In this document: positions 49,840 to 60,465 of the stretch, piece by piece
Numbering within the stretch: position 1 is the first letter of the stretch
How the letters are laid out: each line of letters starts with the position of its first letter
NCBI GenBank assembly: GCA_022843925.1
Contig: JALHMS010000015.1
Span: forward strand, 43,205-107,204
Length of the DNA stretch: 64,000 nt
Direction: 5' to 3'
From: Burkholderiales bacterium
GTDB taxonomy: Bacteria; Pseudomonadota; Gammaproteobacteria; Burkholderiales; Ga0077523
Translations under genes and position numbers: made by a program
Notes under the pieces: model-generated
What the model was told of the DNA's origin: nothing
Databases searched by the model: none
What the model saw: the letters and a program-made list of their open reading frames with translations, nothing else

Positions 49840-49914
49840 GGAGCCTCTGCACGGCCCGCGCTGATCGCGTTGCTCTCGGAATCGATGGGTGGCAGGGCGC
49901 TAGAGAGACTCTGA

Positions 49915-50370
<456 letters not shown>

Positions 50371-50396
50371 AGCGTCGTCGCCGCACGCCCATCAAG

Positions 50397-51512
50397 ATGT
50401 CCACTCAGATGTCCACCCCGATGTCCACCCGGAAAGACACCCCCTTCGCACGACTGCGCGAGATCGGCCAGAGCATCTGGCTCGACAACCTCTCCCGCGG
50501 TTTCATCCAGAGCGGCGAGCTCGCCCGCATGGTGAGCGCCGGCGAAGCCACCGGCATCACCACCAACCCCGCCATCTTCCGCAACGCCATCGCCAACGGC
50601 GACGCCTATCGCGCTGCGCTCGACGCGCTGCGTACCGCCGAGCCGGATGCCGAGCGCCGCTACGAGCGCCTCGCCGTCGGCGACGTCCAGGCGGCGTGCG
50701 ACGTGATGCGGGGCGTGTTCGATGCGACCCGCGGCGACGATGGCTTCGTGAGTCTGGAAGTGTCGCCGCGCCTCGCGGCGGACGCCGCCGGGACCCTCGC
50801 CGCGGCGCGCCGCCTGAAGGCCGAAGTCGCCCGCGACAACGTCCTCATCAAGATTCCCGGCACACCCGAGGGCGCACAGGCCTTCGAGGACTGCATCGCC
50901 GAAGGCATCAGCGTGAACATCACGCTCCTCTTCTCGCTCCCGCAGATGGATCGCATCTTCGCGGCCTACCAGCGCGGGCTCGAGCGTCTGCGGGCATCAG
51001 GCGGTGACGTCTCCCGCCCGAAGGCCGTCGCGAGCTTCTTCATGAGCCGGATCGATTCGCTGGTCGACAAACGGCTCGACGCCATCGGGACACCGGAAGC
51101 CCTCGCGCTTCGCGGCAAGGCTGCAGTGGCCATCGGCAAGATCGCCTATCAGCGCTATGTCGAAGCGTTCGGTGTCCCGTTCGCCGGCCTGCGAGCCGCG
51201 GGCGCCCGCCCGCAGTACCTGCTCTGGGCGAGCACGAGCACCAAGAATCCGTCGTACCCCGATCTCCTGTACGTGGAGCCGCTCGTGGGGCCCGAGACCA
51301 TCAACACGCTGCCCGACGCGACGCTCGCGGCGCTGCGCGATCACGGCAATCCCTTGCTTTCGATCAGCGACGGCGTGGACGACGCGAAGGTCGTCCTCGC
51401 AGACCTGCGGGCGCTGGGTATCGACCCCGTGGCCGTGGGCGAGCAGCTGCAGACCGAAGGCCTGAAGCTCTTCGACGACGCGTACGCAGCGCTGCTCGAC
51501 GCCGTGAAGTAA
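50397..51512 (+). CDS. tal: Transaldolase
   Basis: 371 aa; SIWLDNLSRGFI, GITTNPAIF, VLIKIPGTPEG, YLLWASTSTKNP. Confidence 0.92.
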   Translation: MSTQMSTPMSTRKDTPFARLREIGQSIWLDNLSRGFIQSGELARMVSAGEATGITTNPAIFRNAIANGDAYRAALDALRTAEPDAERRYERLAVGDVQAACDVMRGVFDATRGDDGFVSLEVSPRLAADAAGTLAAARRLKAEVARDNVLIKIPGTPEGAQAFEDCIAEGISVNITLLFSLPQMDRIFAAYQRGLERLRASGGDVSRPKAVASFFMSRIDSLVDKRLDAIGTPEALALRGKAAVAIGKIAYQRYVEAFGVPFAGLRAAGARPQYLLWASTSTKNPSYPDLLYVEPLVGPETINTLPDATLAALRDHGNPLLSISDGVDDAKVVLADLRALGIDPVAVGEQLQTEGLKLFDDAYAALLDAVK

Positions 51513-51596
51513 CGGCGCCGGGATGTCCTGCCAGTCAGCATTCCGCCACGGCGCGTTCGGGCGCCGTGCGCGTTTCTGCGTCCTCGCATCGAAGGC

Positions 51597-52643
51597 ATGA
51601 ACCGACCCGATCTCGTCCGCCAGACCGATCGCGGGCTCTACTGCGAAGCCGGCGACTTCTACGTCGACCCCTGGCGCCCCGTCGACCGGGCCGTCATCAC
51701 CCATGCCCACGCCGACCACGCGCGCCGCGGTCACGTGCGATACCTCGCCAACTCTGCGAGCGAGCAGGTGCTCAAGCGACGACTGGGCGACGTGAGCCTC
51801 CAGTGCGCCGCATACGGCGAACCGGTGATGATCAACGGCGTGCGAGTCTCATTGCATCCGGCCGGACACGTGCTGGGTTCCGCCCAGGTGCGCATCGAGC
51901 ACCGCGGCGAGGTCTGGGCGCTCTCCGGCGACTACAAGGTGGGGCCCGATCCGACGTGTGCGCCCTTCGAGCCGGTGCGGGCCCACGTGTTCGTGACGGA
52001 GTCGACCTTCGGCCTGCCGGTCTATCGCTGGCAGTCGCACGCGACGCTCTTCGCGGAGATCGATGCCTGGTGGCGCGGCAATGCCGAGGCCGGACGCGCG
52101 AGCGTGGTGTACGCGTACTCGTTCGGGAAGGCCCAGCGCATCCTGGCAGGCGTCGATGCCGGCATCGGTCCGATCGTCTGCCACGGTGCCGTGCAGACGC
52201 TGAACGAAGCGTATCGATCGTCGGGCGTGCCGCTGCCCGCCACGCAACTGGTCTCGGAGATCGCGGACAAGGCATCGTTACGCCGGGCGTTGGTGATCGC
52301 ACCGCCATCAGCCCAGGGGACGTCGTGGCTAGGGCGTTTCGGGGATGCCGGCGATGCGTTCGCGTCGGGCTGGATGCAGCTCCGCGGCGCGCGGCGGCGG
52401 CGCTCGGTGGATCGGGGTTTCGTGCTGTCGGACCACGCCGACTGGCCCGGGCTGCAGCAGGCGATCGCCGCGACCGGCGCCAACCGCGTGTTCGTGACCC
52501 ACGGCTACGTGCCGGTGATGGTCCGCTGGCTGGCGTCGCAGGGCTACGACGCGCAGGCGTTCGACACGGAGTACGGGGGCGAGGACGACTCTGACGAGAC
52601 TCCGCAGGGGGTGGTCGGCAGCGAGCCGCCCGGCGCCCCCTGA
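51597..52643 (+). CDS. Ligase-associated DNA damage response exonuclease (MBL-fold, beta-CASP-like)
   Basis: GLYCEAGDFYVDPWRPVDRAVITHAHADHARRGH; HPAGHVLGSAQVRIEH; SDHADWPGL. Confidence 0.87.
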   Translation: MNRPDLVRQTDRGLYCEAGDFYVDPWRPVDRAVITHAHADHARRGHVRYLANSASEQVLKRRLGDVSLQCAAYGEPVMINGVRVSLHPAGHVLGSAQVRIEHRGEVWALSGDYKVGPDPTCAPFEPVRAHVFVTESTFGLPVYRWQSHATLFAEIDAWWRGNAEAGRASVVYAYSFGKAQRILAGVDAGIGPIVCHGAVQTLNEAYRSSGVPLPATQLVSEIADKASLRRALVIAPPSAQGTSWLGRFGDAGDAFASGWMQLRGARRRRSVDRGFVLSDHADWPGLQQAIAATGANRVFVTHGYVPVMVRWLASQGYDAQAFDTEYGGEDDSDETPQGVVGSEPPGAP

Positions 52644-52647
52644 CGCA

Positions 52648-53343
52648 TCACACCTCCAGCCACTCCTTCCGCACCGCCTCGTTCGCGCGGAGATCATCGG
52701 GCGTGCCTTCGAACACGATCTGCCCGTGGCCCATCACGTACACGCGCTGCGAGATGCGCAGGGCGATCGTGAGCTTCTGCTCCACGAGCAGGATGGAGAT
52801 CCCGCGCTTGGCGATCTCGTCGAAGAGGTTCGCGACCTGGTCGACGATCTTCGGCGCGAGACCTTCGGTGGGCTCGTCGATCATCACGAGATCGGGGTCG
52901 CCCATCAGCGTGCGGCAGAGCGTGAGCATCTGCTGCTCGCCGCCGGACATCACGCCCGCGGGCGCTTCGGCGCGCTCGCGCAGGCGCGGGAAGATGTTGA
53001 ACATGTCCTCCATGCTCCAGCGACCGGATTCCTTGCGGCCCTTCTGGCCCAGGAGGAGGTTCTGACGCACTGTGAGCGAGGGGAAGATGTCGCGGTTCTC
53101 GGGCACGTAGCCCAGGCCCTTGCGCGCCACCATGTAGGCCTTGTTCCCCATCAGCTCCTCGCCCTTGAACTGGACCGAGCCGCTGGACTGGACCTGACCC
53201 ATGATCGCCTTGATCGTGGTCGACCGGCCGACGCCGTTGCGACCCAGCAGGCTCACGATCTCGCCCTGGCGGACGGACAGGTGCACCCCGTGGAGGATGT
53301 GGCTCTTGCCGTAGTAGGCGTGGAGATCCTTGACTTCGAGCAT
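52648..53343 (-). CDS. livF: Branched-chain amino acid ABC transporter ATP-binding protein LivF
   Basis: 231 aa; GRNGVGRSTT, MSGGEQQMLTLCRTLMGDPDLVMIDEPTEGLAP. Confidence 0.92.
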   Translation of the reverse strand: MLEVKDLHAYYGKSHILHGVHLSVRQGEIVSLLGRNGVGRSTTIKAIMGQVQSSGSVQFKGEELMGNKAYMVARKGLGYVPENRDIFPSLTVRQNLLLGQKGRKESGRWSMEDMFNIFPRLRERAEAPAGVMSGGEQQMLTLCRTLMGDPDLVMIDEPTEGLAPKIVDQVANLFDEIAKRGISILLVEQKLTIALRISQRVYVMGHGQIVFEGTPDDLRANEAVRKEWLEV

Positions 53344-53344
53344 G

Positions 53345-54094
53345 TCAGTGTTGCTCCGTCCCGAGGTAGGCTTCCTGCACGGCCTTGTTGCCGCGGATCT
53401 CCTGCGGGGTGCCGGTGGCGATGACCTGCCCGTACACCAGCACCGAGATGCGATCCGCGAGGCCGAAGACCACGCTCATGTCGTGTTCCACCATCACGAG
53501 CGTCTTGCCCACCGTCACGCTGCGGATCAGCGCGACCGCATCGGCGGTTTCGGTGTTGCTCATGCCTGCCGTGGGTTCGTCGAGCAGGATCACGTCGGCC
53601 CCGCCCGCGATGGTCACGCCGATCTCGAGTGCCCGCTGCTCGGCATACGAGAGCACGCCCGCCGGCGTGTCGCGACGCTTGCCGAGGTTGATCTGCTGCA
53701 CCAGTTCGTCGCAGCGTTCCGTGACGTCGCGGAGACCGCCGACGCGCTGCCAGAACGAATAGCGGTAGCCGGTGGCCCACAGCACGGCGCAGCGGATGTT
53801 CTCGAAGACCGACAGCTTCGGGAAGATGTTGGTGATCTGGAAGCTGCGGGCGAGGCCGCGGCGGCTGATGTCCTGGGGCGGCAGACCGGTGATCTCGCGA
53901 TCGTTCAGCGAGATCGTGCCGGACGTCACGGGGAAGCGGCCGCTGATCAGGTTGAAGAGGGTCGACTTCCCGGCGCCGTTCGGGCCGATCACCGCGTGGC
54001 GTTCGCCCTTCTCGATGGCAAGGTTCACACCGTTGATGATCGCGGTCTTGCCGAAGCTCTTGCGGACGTCGCGCAGTTCGAGGGCGGCGGGCAT
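53345..54094 (-). CDS. livG: Branched-chain amino acid ABC transporter ATP-binding protein LivG
   Basis: 249 aa; GPNGAGKSTLFNLISG, LLDEPTAGMSNTET. Confidence 0.93.
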   Translation of the reverse strand: MPAALELRDVRKSFGKTAIINGVNLAIEKGERHAVIGPNGAGKSTLFNLISGRFPVTSGTISLNDREITGLPPQDISRRGLARSFQITNIFPKLSVFENIRCAVLWATGYRYSFWQRVGGLRDVTERCDELVQQINLGKRRDTPAGVLSYAEQRALEIGVTIAGGADVILLDEPTAGMSNTETADAVALIRSVTVGKTLVMVEHDMSVVFGLADRISVLVYGQVIATGTPQEIRGNKAVQEAYLGTEQH

Positions 54095-54095
54095 C

Positions 54096-55361
54096 TCAGG
54101 CTCCCCGTTTTGCGTTGATGGCGATCGTTACCTGCTGCCAGCTCGCCCGCACCAGGCGGGAGGCGCCCCAGAGGAGCGCGGCACCCACGGCCATCGTGGC
54201 GAGGGAGCCGATCCAGGGGCCGGCATTGGCGGCGTCGAAGGTGAGGCCGAAGAGATTCATCACCGTGCCGGACTGCTCCTTCTTGGTCTCGACCTGGTAG
54301 ATCATTTCGATCAGCGCGATCAGCCCCGCCAGGACCACGAGCGACGCGGCACCGGCGGCGATGTACGACGGCACCAGACGTTTCAACTGCCCGACGTCCC
54401 AGGCCGGCTTGTGCATCGCCAGCAGGCTTGCGATGCCGCCCGGCGCGAACAGGATCATCACCAGGAAGAAGAGGCCGAAGTACAGCAGCCATGCGAGGGT
54501 GTAGTTCGACAGCGCCGATTGCAGGTACGTGACGAGCACGGCGCCGATGATCGGGCCGAAGAAGTGACCCACGCCGCCGATGAACGACATCAGCAACACG
54601 TTCCCCGAAGCCACGACGCCCAGGCTCTCGGCCGTCACCAATTCGTAGTTGATCACCGCGAGTCCGCCCGCGATGCCGGCGAAGAACGACGACAGGATCA
54701 GCATCGTGTAGCGCACGCGGGTCGGGTTGTAGCCGACGAAGCGGGCGCGCTCCGCGTTGTCGCGCACCGCGTTGGCCATCCGGCCGAGCGGTGTCTGCGT
54801 CAGCGCGAACATGGCGATCATGCACACGAAGCACCAGCCGGCGATGAGGTAGTAGACCTGCCGGCCCTGGCCGTAGGTGATGCCCATGACGGCCTCGCCG
54901 ACCACGCGGTCGGTGGAGATGCCGCCTTCGCCGCCGAAGAAGCTCGGGAACATCAGCGAGCAGGCCGCGACCATCTCGGCGATGCCGAGGGAGATCATCG
55001 CGAACGGCGTACCGGAGTGCTTGGTCGTCACGTAGCCGAACACCACGCCGAAGGCGAGACCTGCAACGCCACCCACCAGCGGCAGGAACGTGACGGGCAG
55101 CCCCAGATTGCCGGCACCGATCATGTTGAGCGCGTGCGCCGAGAAGAAGGCACCGAGGCCGAAGTACACCGCGTGCCCGAACGACAGCATGCCGGTCTGA
55201 CCCAGAAGCATGTTGTAGGAGAGCGCGAAGATCACCGCGATGCCCATCTGCGACAGCATCGAGATGGCGAAGCTCTGCGTGAGCACGAGGGGCAGGGCGA
55301 TCATCACCACGGCGGTGATGGCCCAGAGGGCGAGGCGTCGGATATGGAAGAAGGAGGTCAT
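54096..55361 (-). CDS. livM: Branched-chain amino acid ABC transporter permease LivM
   Basis: 421 aa polytopic; LNMIGAGNLGLPVTFLPL, NAVRDNAERARFVGYNPTRVRY. Confidence 0.9.
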   Translation of the reverse strand: MTSFFHIRRLALWAITAVVMIALPLVLTQSFAISMLSQMGIAVIFALSYNMLLGQTGMLSFGHAVYFGLGAFFSAHALNMIGAGNLGLPVTFLPLVGGVAGLAFGVVFGYVTTKHSGTPFAMISLGIAEMVAACSLMFPSFFGGEGGISTDRVVGEAVMGITYGQGRQVYYLIAGWCFVCMIAMFALTQTPLGRMANAVRDNAERARFVGYNPTRVRYTMLILSSFFAGIAGGLAVINYELVTAESLGVVASGNVLLMSFIGGVGHFFGPIIGAVLVTYLQSALSNYTLAWLLYFGLFFLVMILFAPGGIASLLAMHKPAWDVGQLKRLVPSYIAAGAASLVVLAGLIALIEMIYQVETKKEQSGTVMNLFGLTFDAANAGPWIGSLATMAVGAALLWGASRLVRASWQQVTIAINAKRGA

Positions 55362-55368
55362 GGTCGTG

Positions 55369-56316
55369 TCAGCCTTCGCGGGTGCCCATGAGGCCCTTGG
55401 GTCGGACGATGAGCATGAGCACCATCAGGACGTACGGCAGGACGGGCGCCGCCTGGGCGATGGTCACCTTCCAGAGTTCGTACCAGGCCGATTCGGGATC
55501 GAGCTGGACGCCCATGCCTGTGAGGATCGACGCGAGCGAGTAGTCGAAGGCCACCGAGAAGGTCTGCACCGCGCCGATGATGAGCGACGCGATGAAGGCA
55601 CCGGCGAGGGACCCCATGCCGCCGAAAACCACTACGACGAACACGATGGTGCCGACGCTCGCCGCCATGCCGGGTTCCGTCACGAACGCGTTGCCGCCGA
55701 TGACACCCGCCAGCCCTGCGAGTGCCGCGCCGCCCGCGAACACCGTCATGAAGACGCGCGGCACGTTGTGGCCGAGGGCCTCGACCATGTCGGGATGCGT
55801 GAGCGACGCCTGGATGATCAGGCCGATGCGGGTGCGGGTGAGGGCGAGGTACAGCGCCGCGAGCATCGCCACCGACACCAGCATCATGAAGACGCGGTAG
55901 GCAGGGTACTGCGTGGTGTAGATCGAGAAGGCCGAGAAATCGAGGATCGGCGGGATGCGGTACTCCACCGGTGCCCGACCCCAGAGCAGGTGCACGAACT
56001 CCTCGATGATGTAGGCGAGGCCGAAGGTGAACAGCAGTTCGGCCACGTGACCGAACTTGTGCACGGTCCGCAGTCCGTAACGCTCGGTGAGCGCACCGAG
56101 AAACGCCACGGCCGCCGGCGCGACGATCAGTGCCGGCCAGAAACCCAGGTACGTGCTGGTCTGATACGCGAAGTAGGCACCGAGCATGTAGAAGCTCGCA
56201 TGCGCGAAATTGAGCACACCCATCATGCTGAAGATGAGCGTGAGACCCGAAGACAGCATGAACAGCAGGAGCCCGTAGGACAGGCTGTTCAGCATCGTGA
56301 CGAGAAAGAATTCCAC
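55369..56316 (-). CDS. livH: Branched-chain amino acid ABC transporter permease LivH
   Basis: 315 aa; LSSGLTLIFSMMGVLNFAHASFYMLGAY. Confidence 0.92.
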   Translation of the reverse strand: MEFFLVTMLNSLSYGLLLFMLSSGLTLIFSMMGVLNFAHASFYMLGAYFAYQTSTYLGFWPALIVAPAAVAFLGALTERYGLRTVHKFGHVAELLFTFGLAYIIEEFVHLLWGRAPVEYRIPPILDFSAFSIYTTQYPAYRVFMMLVSVAMLAALYLALTRTRIGLIIQASLTHPDMVEALGHNVPRVFMTVFAGGAALAGLAGVIGGNAFVTEPGMAASVGTIVFVVVVFGGMGSLAGAFIASLIIGAVQTFSVAFDYSLASILTGMGVQLDPESAWYELWKVTIAQAAPVLPYVLMVLMLIVRPKGLMGTREG

Positions 56317-56350
56317 CTGTGACCCCGCGCAACCGACCCCGTCAAACGAA

Positions 56351-56374
56351 AGGGGCGTCCCGGGGGGCGCCCCT
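56351..56374 (-). terminator. Rho-independent-like hairpin between livK and livH
   Basis: Minus strand AGGGGCGCCCCCCGGGACGCCCCT followed by TTCGTTTG. Confidence 0.6.
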
Positions 56375-56397
56375 CGCTACACCGACTCGTTCCGACC

Positions 56398-57663
56398 TCA
56401 GCCCTTCGGCCGCTGGAACTTGCAGGTCGTGGGCAGGACGGTGTCCTTGGCCTCGATCCGCGCGTCGGTCTTGAAGCCGAAGCCCGTCCGCTCGACATCG
56501 AATTTCACGTCCTTGCCGTTCGACTTGCTGAACGTGGACACGAAGATGGGCTGCACGAGTTGGTGGTTGTCGGCACGCATGTAGGCTTCGCCGGTGACCT
56601 GGTCGACTTTCATGTTTTCCATCGCGAGCGCCACCTTCGTCGGATCGGTCGACTTCGTCTGTTCCATGGACCGCGTCAGCATGTCGACGGCGGCCATGAT
56701 GGAGGTCCAGTAGAAGTCGTCCTTTGCATCGGGGAAGCGTTTCCGGTAGCCGTTGACTTCATCGGCCGTCCGGCTGCCGCCGATGTTAGAGTGGAACACC
56801 GTGACCTGCTTGAGGTGTCCGACGCCCGCCTCGCCGATCACGGGCGGGGTGCCGAGGCCGCCCGCGTAGTACGTGAAGAACTCGGCCGTGAGACCGGCTT
56901 CCTTCGACGCCTTGATGAGCAGCGCGATGTCGTTGCCCCAGTTGCCGCTCACCACCGCATCGGCACCGGAGGCCTTGATCTTCGCGATGTAGGGGGCGAA
57001 GTCCTTGACCTTGCCGAGCGGGTGGAGGTCGTCGCCGACGATCTCGATGTCGGCCCGCTTCTTCGTCAACATCGCCCGGGCGGCCTTGGCGACCGATTGG
57101 CCGAAGGCGTAGTCCTGATTGATCAGGTAGACCTTCTTGATGTCCTTCTGCTGGACCATGTAGTTGGTCATGGCCTGCATCTTCATGTCGACGTCCGCGT
57201 CGAAGCGGAAGTGGTAGAAGTTGCACTTGTCGTTCGTGAGGCTGGGGTCCACCGCGCCGTAGTTCATGTACAGCACGGTCTTCTCGGGCTCCCGGCTGTT
57301 GTGCTTCGCGAGGGCTTCGGTCAGGGCAATGGCCACGGCGGACCCGTTGCCCTGCATCATGTAGCGGATGCCCTGGTCGACCAGCTGCTTGAACACGAGC
57401 TGCGCTTCCTGCGGGCTCGTCTTCGTGTCGAACGGGATGACTTCCAGCTTCTGGCCGAGCACGCCGCCCTTGGCATTGACGCGGTCCGCAGCGTACTGGA
57501 GGTGCCGGAGACCCACCTCACCCACGTTGGCGAAGGGGCCGGAGAGGCCTTCGAGGTAGGCGATCTTGATGGTGCCCTCGGCGTGGGCGCCGAGGGAAAA
57601 GAGGGCGCTCGAAAATACGACAACGGCGCCCGCGATCGCGGTACGCGAGATCTTGCTCAGCAT
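56398..57663 (-). CDS. livK: ABC transporter substrate-binding protein (LivK/Leu-Ile-Val-binding)
   Basis: 421 aa; signal peptide; IKIAYLEGLSGPFANVGEVGLRHLQYAADRVNAKGGVLGQKLEVIPFDT. Confidence 0.92.
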   Translation of the reverse strand: MLSKISRTAIAGAVVVFSSALFSLGAHAEGTIKIAYLEGLSGPFANVGEVGLRHLQYAADRVNAKGGVLGQKLEVIPFDTKTSPQEAQLVFKQLVDQGIRYMMQGNGSAVAIALTEALAKHNSREPEKTVLYMNYGAVDPSLTNDKCNFYHFRFDADVDMKMQAMTNYMVQQKDIKKVYLINQDYAFGQSVAKAARAMLTKKRADIEIVGDDLHPLGKVKDFAPYIAKIKASGADAVVSGNWGNDIALLIKASKEAGLTAEFFTYYAGGLGTPPVIGEAGVGHLKQVTVFHSNIGGSRTADEVNGYRKRFPDAKDDFYWTSIMAAVDMLTRSMEQTKSTDPTKVALAMENMKVDQVTGEAYMRADNHQLVQPIFVSTFSKSNGKDVKFDVERTGFGFKTDARIEAKDTVLPTTCKFQRPKG

Positions 57664-58120
57664 GCGTTTCTCCTCCAGTTCCGATGACGGGTGTCCGGAT
57701 GTCCGGACCCCGGCCCAACGCCTCGGTGCCGTGCCGCGCTGACCACTTTCGCCCGGGCGCATGCCGCCGGGTGGATGGGATGTCACGCGTCTGCCTTGCG
57801 GGCCTGCGCCGGGCCCTGCCCGCCATCATGCCCGCCACGGATTCCCCAGCGCGCGGTGCTCCACGCGCTTCGTGAGCCGCGTGCCCATGATCGACGCCAC
57901 ATGGCCGCGCACTGTCCGCTCAATGCCCCGATGCCTCTCCGGAAGATCCCAGTTGTCGGGATTTACCCTCCGAGGTCGGCGGATTCTGCCGTATCGCCCC
58001 CCCGATGTAAACGAGCCTCGCCGAGGGGCGAGCAGTCCCGTGCAACCCTCCGCAGGCGGGTCCGGTCCCGGGGTTCCGGGCTAGAATCGGGCGCCCGATC
58101 ACCCCCAGGAGAAGCGGTCC

Positions 58121-59743
58121 ATGCACGGCCTCATGATGAACCTGCCGCTCAACATCTCGGCGCTCATTCAGCACGCCGATCGTTGCCACGGCGACACGGA
58201 GATCGTGTCCCGGACGGTGGAAGGCGGCATCCACCGCTACACCTACTCGGACGCCCATCGACGTTCCCGCCAGCTCGCGAACGCCCTGACCGCCCTCGGT
58301 GTGAAGGCCTCCGACCGCATCGGGACGCTCGCCTGGAACGGCTATCGACACCTCGAGATCTACTTCGGGTCGTCGGGCATCGGCGCGGTGTGCCACACCG
58401 TCAATCCGCGCCTCTTTCCCGAGCAGATCACCTACATCGTCAATCACGCCGAGGACACCTTCCTCTTCTTCGACCTGACGTTCCTTCCGCTCGTAGAGAA
58501 GCTGGCACCGCACTGCAAGGGCGTGCGCGGCTGGGTGGCGATGACCGACCGGGCGCACATGCCCACCTCCAGCCTCGATCTGCTCTGCTACGAAGACCTC
58601 GTCAACGCCCACTCCGACGATTTCGAATGGCCTGTTCTGGACGAGAACTTGGCTTCATCGCTCTGCTACACGTCGGGGACGACGGGCAACCCCAAGGGTG
58701 TGCTGTACAGCCATCGCTCCACGATCCTGCATGCGTACGCCGCGTGCCTCCCGGACGCGCTCAACCTCTCGGCCCGGGACGTCGTCCTGCCCGTCGTGCC
58801 GATGTTCCATGTGAATGCATGGGGGCTTCCCTACAGCGCGCCCCTCGTGGGCGCCAAGCTCGTCTTTCCCGGCGCCCAGCTGGATGGCGCGAGCCTCGTG
58901 GAACTCTTCGAGTCGGAGAAGGTGACCTGCTCGGCCGGCGTTCCCACCATCTGGCTCGGTCTGCTCCAGCACGTGAAGGCCAAGGGCATCGGGTTCGGAA
59001 CGCTTAAGCGCACGGTGATCGGCGGCTCGGCCTGCCCGCCGGCGATGATCCGGACCTTCGAGGACGAATACGGCGTCCAGGTCCTCCACGCCTGGGGGAT
59101 GACCGAGCTGAGTCCGCTCGGGACGGTCAACACGTTCAAGAGCCGTCACCTCGAATGGTCCGAGGCCGAACGCCACGCGCTGCAGAACAAGCAGGGTCGC
59201 GCCATCTTCGGCGTCGAGATGAAGATCGTCGACGACGAGGGCCGCGAGCTGCCCCGCGACGGCAAGGCCTTCGGGGACCTCCTGGTACGTGGCCCCTGGA
59301 TCACGCGCGAGTACTTCCGCGGCGAGGGCGGGGATCCCCTCGCCGACGGCTGGTTCCCCACGGGCGACGTCGCGACCCTCGACCAGGACGGCTTCATGCA
59401 GATCACCGACCGGTCGAAGGACGTCATCAAGTCGGGCGGGGAATGGATCAGTTCCATCGATCTCGAGAACGCCGCGATGGCGCATCCGTCAGTGGCGGAA
59501 GCCGCGGTCATCGGCATCGCGCACCCCAAGTGGGACGAGCGTCCGCTGCTCCTGGTCAGGCTGAAGGAAGGTGCCGCGACGACCCGCGAGGACATGCTCA
59601 AGTTTTTCGAGGGCAGGGTCGCAAAATGGTGGATTCCCGACGACGTCGTGTTCGTTGAAAACCTGCCGCACACGGCCACCGGGAAGCTGCTCAAGACCAA
59701 GTTGCGCGAGGACTTCAAGGCCCACAAGCTGCCCGGCGCCTGA
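58121..59743 (+). CDS. Long-chain acyl-CoA synthetase (AMP-binding)
   Basis: 540 aa; SLCYTSGTTGNPKGVLYSHRS, HAWGMTELSPLG, DRSKDVIKSGGEWISSIDLE. Confidence 0.92.
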   Translation: MHGLMMNLPLNISALIQHADRCHGDTEIVSRTVEGGIHRYTYSDAHRRSRQLANALTALGVKASDRIGTLAWNGYRHLEIYFGSSGIGAVCHTVNPRLFPEQITYIVNHAEDTFLFFDLTFLPLVEKLAPHCKGVRGWVAMTDRAHMPTSSLDLLCYEDLVNAHSDDFEWPVLDENLASSLCYTSGTTGNPKGVLYSHRSTILHAYAACLPDALNLSARDVVLPVVPMFHVNAWGLPYSAPLVGAKLVFPGAQLDGASLVELFESEKVTCSAGVPTIWLGLLQHVKAKGIGFGTLKRTVIGGSACPPAMIRTFEDEYGVQVLHAWGMTELSPLGTVNTFKSRHLEWSEAERHALQNKQGRAIFGVEMKIVDDEGRELPRDGKAFGDLLVRGPWITREYFRGEGGDPLADGWFPTGDVATLDQDGFMQITDRSKDVIKSGGEWISSIDLENAAMAHPSVAEAAVIGIAHPKWDERPLLLVRLKEGAATTREDMLKFFEGRVAKWWIPDDVVFVENLPHTATGKLLKTKLREDFKAHKLPGA

Positions 59744-59775
59744 GCGGTCGCGCGCACCCACGCGGAGGAAGTGCC

Positions 59776-60078
59776 ATGAGGTTCCCGCAGGCTGCCCTTG
59801 CCGCAGCCGTGATCGCCGTCGTTCCCGCCGCCGAAGCCGGCCTCGTGAAATGCAAGGGGCCCGGTGGCGCCGTCATCTACTCCGACGAGCCCTGCGCCGC
59901 GGTGGGCGCTCGCGAGGAGAAGGCCTTCAAGAAGTCGGAACTGCGCGGGAACGAGATGCGCATGCGTCCGCGCCCGCCCCAGGGCGACGGCACCGCGCCC
60001 GAGTTCGGCGGCGGTTCCAGCTTCAAGGGCTCGGCGCCCGACAAGGCCTCCGGGCCCCGCCCGCAGGCCGGCAAGTGA
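59776..60078 (+). CDS. DUF4124-like domain exported protein (copy 1)
   Basis: 100 aa; signal peptide; GLVKCKGPGGAVIYSDEPCAAVGAREEKAFKKSELRGNEMRM. Confidence 0.75.
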   Translation: MRFPQAALAAAVIAVVPAAEAGLVKCKGPGGAVIYSDEPCAAVGAREEKAFKKSELRGNEMRMRPRPPQGDGTAPEFGGGSSFKGSAPDKASGPRPQAGK

Positions 60079-60458
60079 TGCGGGGGCGATTCGTGCGAAC
60101 CCGCATCGCGTCGCTGATCGTTCTCGCTGCGGCGCTGCCGACGCAGGCGCTGGCTGGGGTCTACAAGTGTGCCGGCGCCGACGGCCGTGTCCTCTACTCC
60201 AATGAACCCTGCGAAGACCAGGGCGCGAAGACCGCGAAGACCTTCAAGAAGTCCGAACTGAAGCCCAACACGGTGAAGATGCCGAAGGCGCCGCCTCCCC
60301 CCGAGGAGGACAAGGCCGGTGGCAGCGGCTTCATCGAATCGCTCCGGCAGAAGCCCATCGACATCGATCAGCGCATGCGCGAGGGCAACCCCGACGAGCA
60401 CCCCAAGGCGGGCAAGAAGGTGAACCCGCTCATCGAGAAGCTGCTCGGCAAGAAGTAG
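60078..60458 (+). CDS. DUF4124-like domain exported protein (copy 2)
   Basis: 126 aa; GVYKCAGADGRVLYSNEPCEDQGAKTAKTFKKSELKPNTVKM; TGATG overlap with copy 1. Confidence 0.75.
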   Translation: MRGRFVRTRIASLIVLAAALPTQALAGVYKCAGADGRVLYSNEPCEDQGAKTAKTFKKSELKPNTVKMPKAPPPPEEDKAGGSGFIESLRQKPIDIDQRMREGNPDEHPKAGKKVNPLIEKLLGKK

Positions 60459-60465
60459 GCGTCGT

